Shown: piece after piece, positions 20,662 through 29,613 of the stretch
How positions within the stretch are numbered: the stretch's first letter is position 1
Layout: each line of letters starts with the position of its first letter
NCBI GenBank assembly: GCA_905178155.1
Contig: CAJINV010000011.1
Span: 3,313,077 to 3,377,076 of the forward strand
Direction: 5' to 3'
Length of the DNA: 64,000 bases
From: Amoebophrya sp. A120
Lineage: Eukaryota > Sar > Dinophyceae > Syndiniales > Amoebophryaceae
Notes under the pieces: model-generated
Seen by the model: the letters and a program-made list of their open reading frames with translations, nothing else
Told to the model about the DNA's origin: nothing
Databases searched by the model: none
Translations under genes and position numbers: made by a program

Positions 20662-23600
20662 ATGGAGGGTTTTAACGCGAACAAAAAGAATCCACCGGTG
20701 GTACGGACCACGCGGGCGGTCCCTGTGGACCCCAAGATCCTTGACCGCGAGATTCGGAAGCAGAGGAAGATGCTGGACCAGATGAAAGAAGAGCCGCAAA
20801 GGTGTCGCCTTTTGAAGAAAGATATCCACAGGAAATTCATTCCCGTACACGTACAAGTGCGGTCGCTGCATGACAAAACTTGGCTACGATCCTAGTGTAG
20901 CATGACAAGTGTTAGTACACTCCAAATTGGTGAAATTGGTTGCGACGGTGCATCTAGTACATGTACGGGAAATTTGTATTGCATAAAAGAGCGGGAGAAC
21001 TGGGACGTCGGACGAGAACTCGACGCGACGCGGGTCGCGACCCGGGAAAGGCTGGCCATATGCAGTCAGAAAGCAGGTTCCTTGACAGTTTTTTATGCTA
21101 GAAGTCTATTGATTGTTGTTGTAGTTGTTCCTCTCGAGGTTCCTGTTGTAGAGTGGATTTTTTTTTCGAAGGAAGCCTGCTTTTCTTGTCGGCTAAGGAA
21201 AAAAAGCTCGATGCACTCGTGCGGGTACTTCTATTTTTTACCAATGGTTCTTTGATTTAATTTAACTTTGGGCAGCTTTCGACGTTCTGATTAAAACAAA
21301 AACCAAAACACCATTCGCAGAGTCCTTCGACAAACGCCAGCTGGAATTGAAAAACGTGGTGCTCAGCAATTCGCCCCTCGTTTTCTCTAGAAGAAGCCCC
21401 CTTTTCCAAACATCTTATTCAGGAAGTCGGGGCTTCTCGAGATTTCCTTCAGAAGGGGACATCCCTTCTTCTGGGCTTTCCGCGTGATTTCCTTTGGGAA
21501 TTCCCTTCTCCTGGGTTTTTCGCATGACTTCCTTTGCGAAATCCCTTCTCCATCTCCTGGGCTTTCCACGTGATTTCCTTTGGGCAATCCCCTTTGCTGG
21601 GCTTTCCGCGTGATTTCTTTTGGGAAATCCCTTCTCCTGGGCTTTCCGCGTGATTTTCTTTGGGACATCCCTTTTCCTGGGCTTTCCGCATTATTTCCTT
21701 TGGGAAATCGCTTCGTCCGGGTTTTCCGCATGATTTCTTTTAGGAAATCGCTCGCCCCTGGGCTTTCCGCGTTTCTTTATAGGAAATCTCTTCCTTAGGA
21801 GCCGGCCGCTGATCTCCGCGTTAACACGTAGTGGAGGCAAGCTCCTTCTGATCTTCACTGCGAAACAGAGCGGAGACGAGCTCGGTGGCTAAGGTTTGGG
21901 TGGGATAGGGTCTGTGATAAGTATCGGGGTTTCTCCTTCGATATGGATCAGAGGGTCCGCGATGTCGGACTTTTCTCCTTTGATATGGATCAGACGACTT
22001 TTCTCCTTTGATCAAAGGAGAAAAGTCCGGACTTTTCTCCTTGCAAAGGAGAAAAGTCCGCTGGATTGATACCAGAGCGAGCAGCTCCTGGTCCAAGTCC
22101 TTCTGTTTTTGCTTCACATCCTTCTGCTTTAGCATCAAATCCTTCTGTTTTAGCATCATATCCTTCTGCTTTAGCATTCGGTCCTTCTGTTTTAGCATCA
22201 ATTTCTTCTGTCTTAGCATCGATTCCTTCTGTTTTTGCATCAATTCCTTCTGTCTTAGCATCGATCCCTTCTGTTTTTGCATCAATTCCTTGTGTTTTTG
22301 CATTTTTCTACATATCACGCGTGCTGTGATATCAACAGCACAATCGACTTTTCTCCTTTTTTTCTTTGATATCACGTGATATCACGTGATATCAAAGGAG
22401 AAAAGTCTTTTTTCAAAGTTTAAAGACCCTCTAATGTTCTGATGAAAACAAAACAAAAACCAAAATACCATTCGCAGAGTCCTTCGACAAACGCCAGCTG
22501 GAATTGAAAAACTTATCTAGAGTCCTTCGACAAACCGCCAGCTTGTCTTATCTAGTGTTGCCTCTTCTCCTTGGCTCGCAAGGTTCTACTCCCTCAGCGT
22601 TCAAGTTTTCTTTCCTGCATGATCTCCGGCGCCTTCTACTTATTTCTACTCAGCTCTGCAGCTGGTTTTGGCCTGCGCCGCCTATATTCCCATCACTCAC
22701 AGGCTGCATGCTATGTGGCCACTACTTTCATTCAAGTGCCGGCTATACGACGCAGCGCCGACCGTTGCGCGGGTTCCCATTTGTTGTTGCGGCACGAATG
22801 CGGCGACCGGCATTGGCTCGCGGCGTCAGGGGACGCATTCAGTTTCTGGCTACTTCCTACGCACCTATGCGCGTCCTTGGCAACGCATGCTGTGCGGTGA
22901 GTGTCTGTTGTTCCAACTTTTTCATCTAGTTCTAGTGCTAGGCTAGCTATAAGCGGCCGCCTCTCACTTGTCTTTCTTCATCTGTAACCATGCAGCCTTC
23001 GTGTCGACGCCTCTTATTGGTGCTGCGGCGTCTGTAAGATGGGGCACACGAGGCGTTGCTGCATGTGAAGCCGCGTCATCTTCGGTGCGTTGTTTGTGCT
23101 TCTATGGTTAACGCAAGTGGTAGCTCATCGGGCAACTAAGCCTTTGTTGGGTTTCGTGCGCAAGCATACAAACATTGCTCGCGTCTTCATGTCTCTAAAT
23201 TGGTTGGGCCTCGCTCTCAGGATCATTTGTCTTCAGCAACCTGGGTTGGCGTGTCTTTCTCTTCACGCCTGTGCTACATGTGGAATTGCTTTCCGTTTCT
23301 CGCCACGGCCGTCAAGCACATGTCAGGATGCTCAGGCTTTTTCGTTGTCTCTTCTCTTCTTTTTTTTGTACTTCTGTTGCTCCGTATGAAAACAAAATGA
23401 GTCGGCTCACGTGCGTGTGCACAACGAACCCGCGCTGACAAGCGCTTTTCGTTTTCATACTTCGCAACCTCGTACCAACGGGCCTCTCTTTCTCCGCCAT
23501 CGGGGTTGTCAGCTTTTTCGGTCTGGCGACCCGCGTTCGCTAGCTCGGCCCGTTGTTGTCTCCGACAGATCAAGTTATAAAAACAAAAACCAAAACACCA

Positions 23601-24454
23601 TTCGCAGAGTCCTTCGACAAACGCCAGCTGGAATTGAAAAACGTGGTGCTCAGCAACGAGGGCTTCATAAAGGACACCGACATCAAAATAGAGCGGGCAG
23701 AGAGGAAGGCCCGGGACGAGCAGCTTGCATGTACAACATTGACCAGGCGGGCTTTTTTTATTTCATGCGAGCAATTCGTTTGAACTTTTTCTTTTCAATG
23801 ATAAAGATGAACCGTACTCACTACCCTGACATTGTCATTGTTCCATGTTGTACTGATACAAAAAAAATCACATGCACCTCCTCCACAGGTAAGAAGGCAG
23901 ACGAGGAGCTGGTCCAGGTTACCCAAGAGTACACTTCGAAACTGCTCTATGAAAAGAAAAAAGTTCGTCACAGTCACTAACCGTTGCAGGCTCTTTTGCA
24001 TCAGAAACTTTTTCTGGCATCTCTGGTTTTATTTCTTGCCTTGCAGGAGATAAAGAAACCAGAACTACACAAGGGCAATAATCGCCTAAAAAGTTATTTC
24101 AGGACTGTGATGCATTGTTATTACGCATGTCATGCCAGAATATTGTTATTGTGTATTGCAAAAATTATGGGCAACATGAGTGATCGTGACGAACTCTTTT
24201 GCTTTGATATGGTCGAGCGTGAGCACGAGCTGAAGGATATCATGCACCAAATGAACTTTCAGAATTTTCTTCAGGATTCCGCCCGGTACTACCAAACGTT
24301 GAAGGATACGGAATGGAAGTCGCTTGCCGTCGAGGCGAGAAAAAAGGCACTGGAGGACGCAAAAAAGCAGCTGCAACTCGAGGATCAGAAGGGCACGACT
24401 GCTAGTACAACGACCAATGTGAAAGATAAAACGTTTCTAACGCAGCAGCAATGA
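20662..24454 (+). CDS. Coiled-coil axonemal protein, CFAP73/CCDC42-like (DUF4200)
   Basis: Exons 20662-20822, 20991-21076, 23608-23730, 23889-23962 and 24047-24454 sum to 852 nt, 283 residues, TGA. The protein is almost wholly helical and charged. The stretch ESFDKRQLELKNVVL, then FIKDTDIKIERAERKARDEQ, matches the KFLKENDAKR-RA-KKA-EE pattern of the DUF4200 coiled coil of CFAP73/CCDC42, which tie dynein arms and their regulators to the ciliary axoneme. MNFQNFLQDSARYY corresponds to the usual Y-x-x-FL-x-V block. Introns are one introner and three GT-AG introns: 21077-23607 (2.5 kb, packed with repeats), 23731-23888 and 23963-24046. A 131-bp stretch at 24079-24209 looks like a further small introner but stays open in frame. 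If it is coding, the protein has about 44 extra residues of unusual composition. Confidence 0.72.
20823..20985. mobile_element. Short introner, single type
   Basis: 163 bp with exact TSD aaaga. Left TATCCACAGG and CCCGTACACGTAC, right GTACATGTACGGG ending TTGCATA. Confidence 0.82.
21284..21371 (+). repeat. Intronic copy 1 of the CFAP73-like exon-3 5' end
   Basis: About 85 bp matching, nearly base for base, the branch/acceptor region and first exon bases found at 23578-23662 (CCATTCGCAG then AGTCCTTCGACAAACGCCAG). The copied acceptor is intact, but the frame behind it soon leaves the homologous sequence. Confidence 0.85.
21435..21790. repeat. Minisatellite, about 40-bp unit, eight to nine copies
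   Basis: Units begin CTGGGCTTTCCGCGTGATTT and vary by point changes and small indels. Because the period is about 40 rather than 39 bp, the antisense frame reads successive units in shifted phases. It lies inside the 2.5-kb intron. Confidence 0.85.
21996..22060. repeat. Two adjacent long palindromes
   Basis: 21996-22027 is a perfect 32-nt palindrome centred on TTTGATCAAA. 22028-22060 is a hairpin with 15-nt arms of the same CTTTTCTCC motif and a 3-nt loop. The motif recurs at about 21968 and 22348 and inverted at about 22394. Confidence 0.85.
22096..22306. repeat. Tandem repeat, 21-bp unit, about 10 copies
   Basis: Unit TCCTTCTGTTTTAGCATCAA with variants. Read on the minus strand it encodes a heptad-like KQKDLML repeat in an open frame (21821-22375). 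The period of exactly seven codons keeps that frame open, so the frame may be incidental. Confidence 0.88.
22368..22393. repeat. Palindrome GATATCACGTGATATC, overlapping double copy
   Basis: The 26-nt run is self-complementary throughout and sits between inverted CTTTTCTCC motifs. It marks the right edge of the palindrome-rich block. Confidence 0.8.
22437..22542 (+). repeat. Intronic copy 2 of the exon-3 5' end plus a truncated copy
   Basis: 22437-22511 repeats the acceptor and first exon bases. A further 25-nt piece (AGAGTCCTTCGACAAA..) follows at about 22518-22542. With 21284-21371 and the true exon this makes three and a half copies. Confidence 0.85.
24079..24209. mobile_element. Possible very short introner (131 bp)
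   Basis: Contains the introner-type pieces GTGATGC and CATGTCATGCC, but the terminal repeats are poor and no TSD is convincing. The reading frame stays open through it, so it may simply be coding. Confidence 0.35.
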
Positions 24455-25658
24455 TAATGAACTACGCTTCAAGTAGTTGTGATGAACTACGACAACGATC
24501 TACCAGAACCAGTCCTATAGAAGATGAGGGCGCTTGTTTCATGAAAAGTTCATTGCTTCTCAGTTTACTTCTTCCTCCTTGTCTTTGAGAGCTTTTGTTT
24601 CGGATGAACAATTGAAAATGCAATGCATCATAAGTACTTATGATGCCACCTCCGCGTCGTGTCAACAATCAGAAACAGAATCATAATTCAACTCGGTTGA
24701 TCGATAGCGAGTTAGAGTTTTCACTGGCGTGGTTTCTTGTACGATTGATGAACCTGCTTCTGCAGACCTGGTTCAACATGAACATTTGACACGTGGTGGT
24801 TATCGCTAGTATGGCGACAGGAGGAAATGGAACAAAAACCAAACGAATGAAACGCTAGCTGCTTGAGGAAGGAGCAACAAGTACAGAATGAAGCGAAAAA
24901 AGAGGTAAATGGAAATCAGAACAGCACTATGCAGACGAGTTAAAAACAAGTACAATATTTTGGCCTGCTGAAGATGAAAATCCTGTGTACAATAAAGATA
25001 TTTTTTGCTTTCTGCATTGGGATAAGAGTTAAGAGAAAGTGAAAGGTAAGAGAAGGACGAAGATGATACAACGCCAGCTGTGACCACATCAGAGCGGAAG
25101 AAGGACACAGCAGTGGAGAAGCCATTTTTACTTCTTTGGAACGAATGAATTTTGTTGTCCAGCAGGCAGCGGACCACAGCCTAGCAACACAGTAGCAAAT
25201 CGAGTGACGGAGTAGATAGCTTTCGCAAGAGTACTTTTCGGGTGGTATTAGAATAGTACGTTCGTTGAGAAGTAGTTGTGAGAGTTGCGGGTGAAGAAAA
25301 TATCAAGTGTGGTCAAGAGAAGCTGTATAATAAACATAAATGGCACTGGTCATCTTCGTCGTTGATCGTCATCTCGTTCTCGTTTTTACCGCCCTCGTCT
25401 GCGTCACCTTGTTCTCTCGGCTTAGTTTCTTATTGCAAGCAACTTCACTCAGCTACGAAGCCTATAGTAAACGACTATGTAACACGAATAATTTTCATCC
25501 GGTGCAGCAACAAGGAAAGTGAAAATTTGGCGTTGAAAGTTGTTACTTAGCTGTGAAAACCCTGCCTGAAACTGCGGACAATTTCGCTTTATTTCCAGTG
25601 CCGAAATTTTTCTTATTCTTTCTAGTTCTTGTCCACCCCCCGGTGCATCGTCGCCAAA
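24455..25658. other. Intergenic, 1.2 kb
   Basis: AT-rich with no supported gene. Frames on both strands are short and lack the G/C third-base preference of the neighbours. Confidence 0.5.
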
Positions 25659-28600
25659 ATGCCGTCGCCCGAGAACGAGCCGGACCGGTACTCTATGAAA
25701 TGGATCTACGCGCCAAATCTCCCCCGATTGCCGTCGCTGAAGGAGATCGAGGCTGGCGAGAAACTGGTACTGCACAACGCGCCGATTTGGAGCATCGCGC
25801 AGGTATGAACTGCAAAAGTATCGTACTCGTATAAATGCATTACAAATTTTCTCAGCATGAGTATGAGAAATAAAATTTGTAATGCGGATTTACCTTAACA
25901 AAAAGATTTGTAATGCATGAGTGCAATACGAGTGCGATACTTTTGCACAGGATAGCAGCGACTCGAGTACGACAAAAAGATGGCGGCGGCGCGAAGTCCC
26001 GTATGCATTGCAAACATGTCTGAGTCTGGAAGGTTGGAACTTGTGATGCGGATTGTGCAATAGGCAAAAATTTCTATTGCATGATCACCAAAAGCTGCCC
26101 ACTTCGTGCTAAGCAAGTGCTAAGCAAATCGGGAATTCCTCACGCAGAAAAGGTTGTACTTATCAGAAGGCCTGCGCAAAGCCTGTAATGCTTCTGCGTG
26201 CATTACAGACCATTTGCATAATCCAAAAGATGCATGACAAACAAGTGCCTTCTTCCAGACCCAGACATATTTGCATTTGATAGCCCGGGCCGGTCTACAA
26301 CTACGACACAAACGTGTACAAGCGGAAGCCGCAGGAGTACTTCCATTACCGGGGGGAGTATCAAAATGAAAAGTCCCCCGTCCCCATATCAAAAGGGAAA
26401 TCTGTGATGCGGGGTTTCCGTACACAAATGCGCGCTGTCTTGCAGTAAGGCATCGCAGCCAGATTCTCAGCCTAGGTAGGGGCGTTTGGGTCTAGTTGTT
26501 TAGCATTACAAACGGGCGTCCCCTAGGCCCAACAGCATGCCAAATCGCTGCCACAATGGCGCGGAAGCCTCTGCACTTGTCTTCTTGCAAGACAGACGTG
26601 ATTTGTGGTCTCAAATCAGCAACGCAAATCTTCGGAATCATACCGTTTCGATATGGGGAGGGGGGATTTTTCCTTTTGATAGGGAGCGAACCTGGTTCAA
26701 CAAACCACGCAAAGGGGTCGGGGAAAAGTCGATGGTACAAGAGCTCTATTTTCGGCTGTTCTGGGCTGCATCTAGTAGTAAGTTCAATTTTTTTTTTCGG
26801 AGGCTTTTTTGTTATAGTATGTTGTGAAAGCGCGAAAGATCATCTCATTGAAGGTAAGACGATCAAAATTAAATCCTCGCACGATCTTGAAGACAAATAC
26901 AATTACATATCCTCAACAGGGCCTTGGACCCAACGACATCGGCGTTGTCGACCAAAAGCACCCGATTATTCCCCGCGAGCCGACCGTATGCACTGCAAAT
27001 ACGTTGTCATCTGGGTCCGGAAGCAGGTTTTCATGCTACTTGGTGCAGCGATATGAGCTGCAGAGGACTCCATTGCCCAGCTCGGAAGCATGAGGAGTTT
27101 TATTTTGGGAACATCGTGTTGCGTATTCCGAATCCTACTCCTAGTATTGTTCCGCATTTGATGAAGCGAATTACTCTTTTGCAACGTCACAAGCTAGCGG
27201 TGCTCTTGCACGATATGCATCACAGAATTTACAGTTGTACCCTGCAAGCATTGCAAGTTCCAGACCCAGATCGGTATGATTTGCGGTTGATACACCGCGA
27301 CGCTGAACAATTTCAATCCGCGGGTGGACGACAAAACTGTGGCGAACCTGTATCCTGAGCAAAAACGTCCACACCCCAGATTTGGACAGATTTGCAATGC
27401 AAAGCTGCATGCCAAAAAAGTTTCTCATGCGGAGCTCCATGAGAAGCATATGCATTTTCCATTCGTGTTTTGTATGTAGTGAGGTCACCGAACGGTTCTA
27501 ACCGGGGAGTTTTTTTGCCACCTACCGTGAAAAACGACCGGCAGTTTTCAAGCGGCCGAAAGTGTTTTTTGACAAAAAAGATTTTCAATTATCAAGCGGC
27601 CGCGGCGTTGCTGGCAAACAAGCCCGGTCGAAAACTATCGATTCGCACTTGATAAAACGACGCAGGGGAGCCGGCAAAAGGGGCGCCCTTCTGAGGCGCC
27701 CACCGCCTTGGTTTCTGGCGATTTGGGGCGTCCAAAAAGGGGCGCGCAAAAAACGCGCCCAAAATCAGAACAGCGAAACAGCATGGCACGGCCGCGATTT
27801 CGGAGCATTTTGGGCGGCCGCGAAAGCGGCCGCCTTTTCGCCGGTTTCAGAGCCTGGGAAGCTTTGCAAAAAGCGCTGGCGAGAAATATAAAAACGCAAA
27901 AAAGAAAAAGCGCGCCAGACGCGCAAAGCCAATCCGCATGCTATGGGCCCGATTTTTCCTCTCTTTTTGGGCGCCCCCCGTGGCGCCCGGATCGGCCTCA
28001 TAGCATGGGGGCTGGCTTTCGGAAAGGAATTTCGAAAATTTGTCAAAATTCGCGACGCTTATCAGGCGGCCGCCATACCGTGGGGCCTAACGTTACTCAC
28101 GGCGGTATGGCGGGCCCAGAAAAATCAAAGCCGCGGCCGAGGCGACGGCCGGCAAGAAAACGCCCACGACCTCACTACCTCCGCCCCGGCGGCTATATTT
28201 GGTAATTTGTGATGCTAGAAAAATCAGCATGGTATGCTAGATCTGTGATGCTGCTGAACTAGCTAAACAGGATCACACTTTGAGGGCAAATTTGTCATGC
28301 GAAGCAACCAAAGCTGGTTGATTTGTCTAGCAGATTTTCCGTCTTGACTATAATGGGGTGGGGACGTTTTTACACAGGATAGCCTGCCCCCGGGCCAGGA
28401 TCCGGGGCGGTACCCGCCGGACGCCAAGGACTGCGCCATGAATGCCCCGCCGAAGTGGAGCGTGAACAGTCGTAAACCGTACATCGTGGGGGCCCCGAAC
28501 CCGGCCCGCACCAGCAACGTGCCGGTCCGCGACCTGCGGCACTTCCACGAGAAGGGGGGGGCGCTGGAGCCGCCGGCTTACACGCTGAAGTTTCGGATCG

Positions 28601-28987
28601 ACTACACCACGCAGGCACAGAAGAAGTTCCTATGCAAGAAAAAAACTGTGTTGTAAGTGTAAGTCTGTGATGCAAAGCATGCAACACTGTTATACTTGTC
28701 ATGCTAGCCAACCATGAAGTCCTATTTGTTTCATTTGTATTTTCACTTACTAGCTGCGCATGACAGGCTTTGTCTGTCATGCAGAGTAGATTTGTCATGC
28801 CGTCGCCCCAAGACACCTACACTAACACAGTTTTTTTCTTTGATAGTTCCCCGCGCCCAACCACTACGACCAATCCAAGCACCTGAACGTGGACGGGGCG
28901 AAGCGCAGCGCGCCCAAATTTGGCTTTGGCACCGCGCGCCGCTTCCCCAGACCCCGGTTTCCGGAAGCCAGGGGGGAAAAGAAATGA
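25659..28987 (+). CDS. SHIPPO-repeat (ODF3/CIMAP-like) protein
   Basis: Eight exons: 25659-25803, 25960-26001, 26288-26358, 26687-26734, 26920-26986, 27298-27350, 28387-28630 and 28851-28987 (807 nt, 268 residues, TGA). Pro-Gly-Pro-Tyr-type motifs recur: ARSPGPVYNYD, LPPGQDPGRYPPD, and PAPNHYD followed by KRSAPKFGFGTARRF. This is the SHIPPO pattern of proteins that bind microtubules or line the inside of axonemal doublets. About 20-35 residues separate the motifs, as usual. Six introns are introners and one is GT-AG (26735-26919). The 1031-bp introner at 27351 contains a nested element. ATG 25659 is the first in frame. A flagellar role in the motile spore is inferred from the family, and its flagellar-type neighbours agree. 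Confidence 0.82.
25804..25954. mobile_element. Shortest introner in the window (151 bp)
   Basis: Long TIR: left TATGAACTGCAAAAGTATCG, right CGATACTTTTGCACAGGATA. TSD gcagg/gcagc. Internal repeats of ATTTGTAATGC make the whole element fold-back. Confidence 0.88.
26002..26282. mobile_element. Introner, family IE-1
   Basis: 281 bp, TSD tcccg/gcccg. TIR reaches beyond the family core (TGCAAACATGTCTGAGTCTGG). Confidence 0.9.
26359..26681. mobile_element. Introner, family IE-2, forward orientation
   Basis: 323 bp with exact TSD gggag. The core resembles that of 2170-2490 in the same direction (TTGCAAGACAGAC near the right end). Confidence 0.92.
26987..27292. mobile_element. Introner, family IE-1
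   Basis: 306 bp. Left TATGCACTGCAAATACG, right GGTATGATTTGCGGTTGATA. TSD gaccg/caccg. Confidence 0.85.
27351..28381. mobile_element. Introner, family IE-3, split by a nested 732-bp element
   Basis: Left TATCCTGAGCAAAAACGTCC, right GGGGACGTTTTTACACAGGATA. TSD acctg/gcctg. Without the insert the introner would be about 300 bp, the family norm. Confidence 0.88.
27473..28204. mobile_element. Hairpin-rich element, copy 1 (732 bp), nested in an introner
   Basis: Shares its whole length with 29778-30509. Near its ends are inverted GTAGTGAGGTC (27477) and GACCTCACTAC (28168). The right end has a further CCGCC/GGCGG hairpin and TATATTTGG outside the inverted repeat. Inside are many GC-rich hairpins, including GGCGGCCGC-GAAA-GCGGCCGCC and GGGCGCG/CGCGCCC. 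No transposase frame is visible. A TA duplication at the edges is possible. Confidence 0.85.
28631..28845. mobile_element. Introner, family IE-4
   Basis: 215 bp with exact TSD gttcc. Left TATGCAAGAAAAAAACTGTG, right CACAGTTTTTTTCTTTGATA. Confidence 0.9.
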
Positions 28988-29613
28988 CCGGCAACGGAAG
29001 GACAGGAGTTGTTGGTGTTTCGATAAAATGAATAGGATACTAAGAACCAATTCGATATTGTGCACTTGATGAGCCTATCGAAGATTACATGTTGTATCTT
29101 TTGGTTATTGCATGTATAATCTACAAACGACGTTGACTGTTTCCTCAATTGGTGCGATCTTGATCTGGAATTAACAGCTGAACAAAATTTGTTTTCTTGC
29201 AGCGTGTACAAATGTGTGTAACTTGCCTCACCAACGACCGCGGGGAACGTAGGAGGCAAGAAGTGACTGAAAAAAGAGCGACCACTTATTGATGGGGAGC
29301 GTGTGAAAGAGAACACGGCTGGTGTCGTGTTCGCTGGTTGTGTTTTCAGAAGCGGACCACTACTAGTGCACTTGGTGTAGGATGTGGGACAGCTAAAATT
29401 CAGGAGTGCACAATTATCACAAAGCGAAATTTTCATCTATGCATCAACTCAAAAATTCGACTTTTTTTGTCTGTTTCGGAGGCGATGCCCATCGTGCGGC
29501 TTGAAGTAAGCGCGAGCGAAAATAAAGATCGCGGGTCTGTACGTATATAATTTGAGATTTATTTGCGCTCAATTTTCACCTGAAACTAACAACTCTAGCG
29601 CATTCGGCTATGC
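28988..29613. other. Intergenic, 626 bp
   Basis: No gene or repeat supported. AT-rich with short frames only. Confidence 0.5.

Noticed and set aside
20100-20876. 258-residue minus-strand frame.
   Set aside because: Overlaps the well-supported first exon at 20662; composition is irregular and no family fits.
21821-22375. Minus-strand Lys/Gln-rich coiled-coil frame.
   Set aside because: Arises from a 21-bp tandem repeat inside an intron; no independent evidence for a gene.
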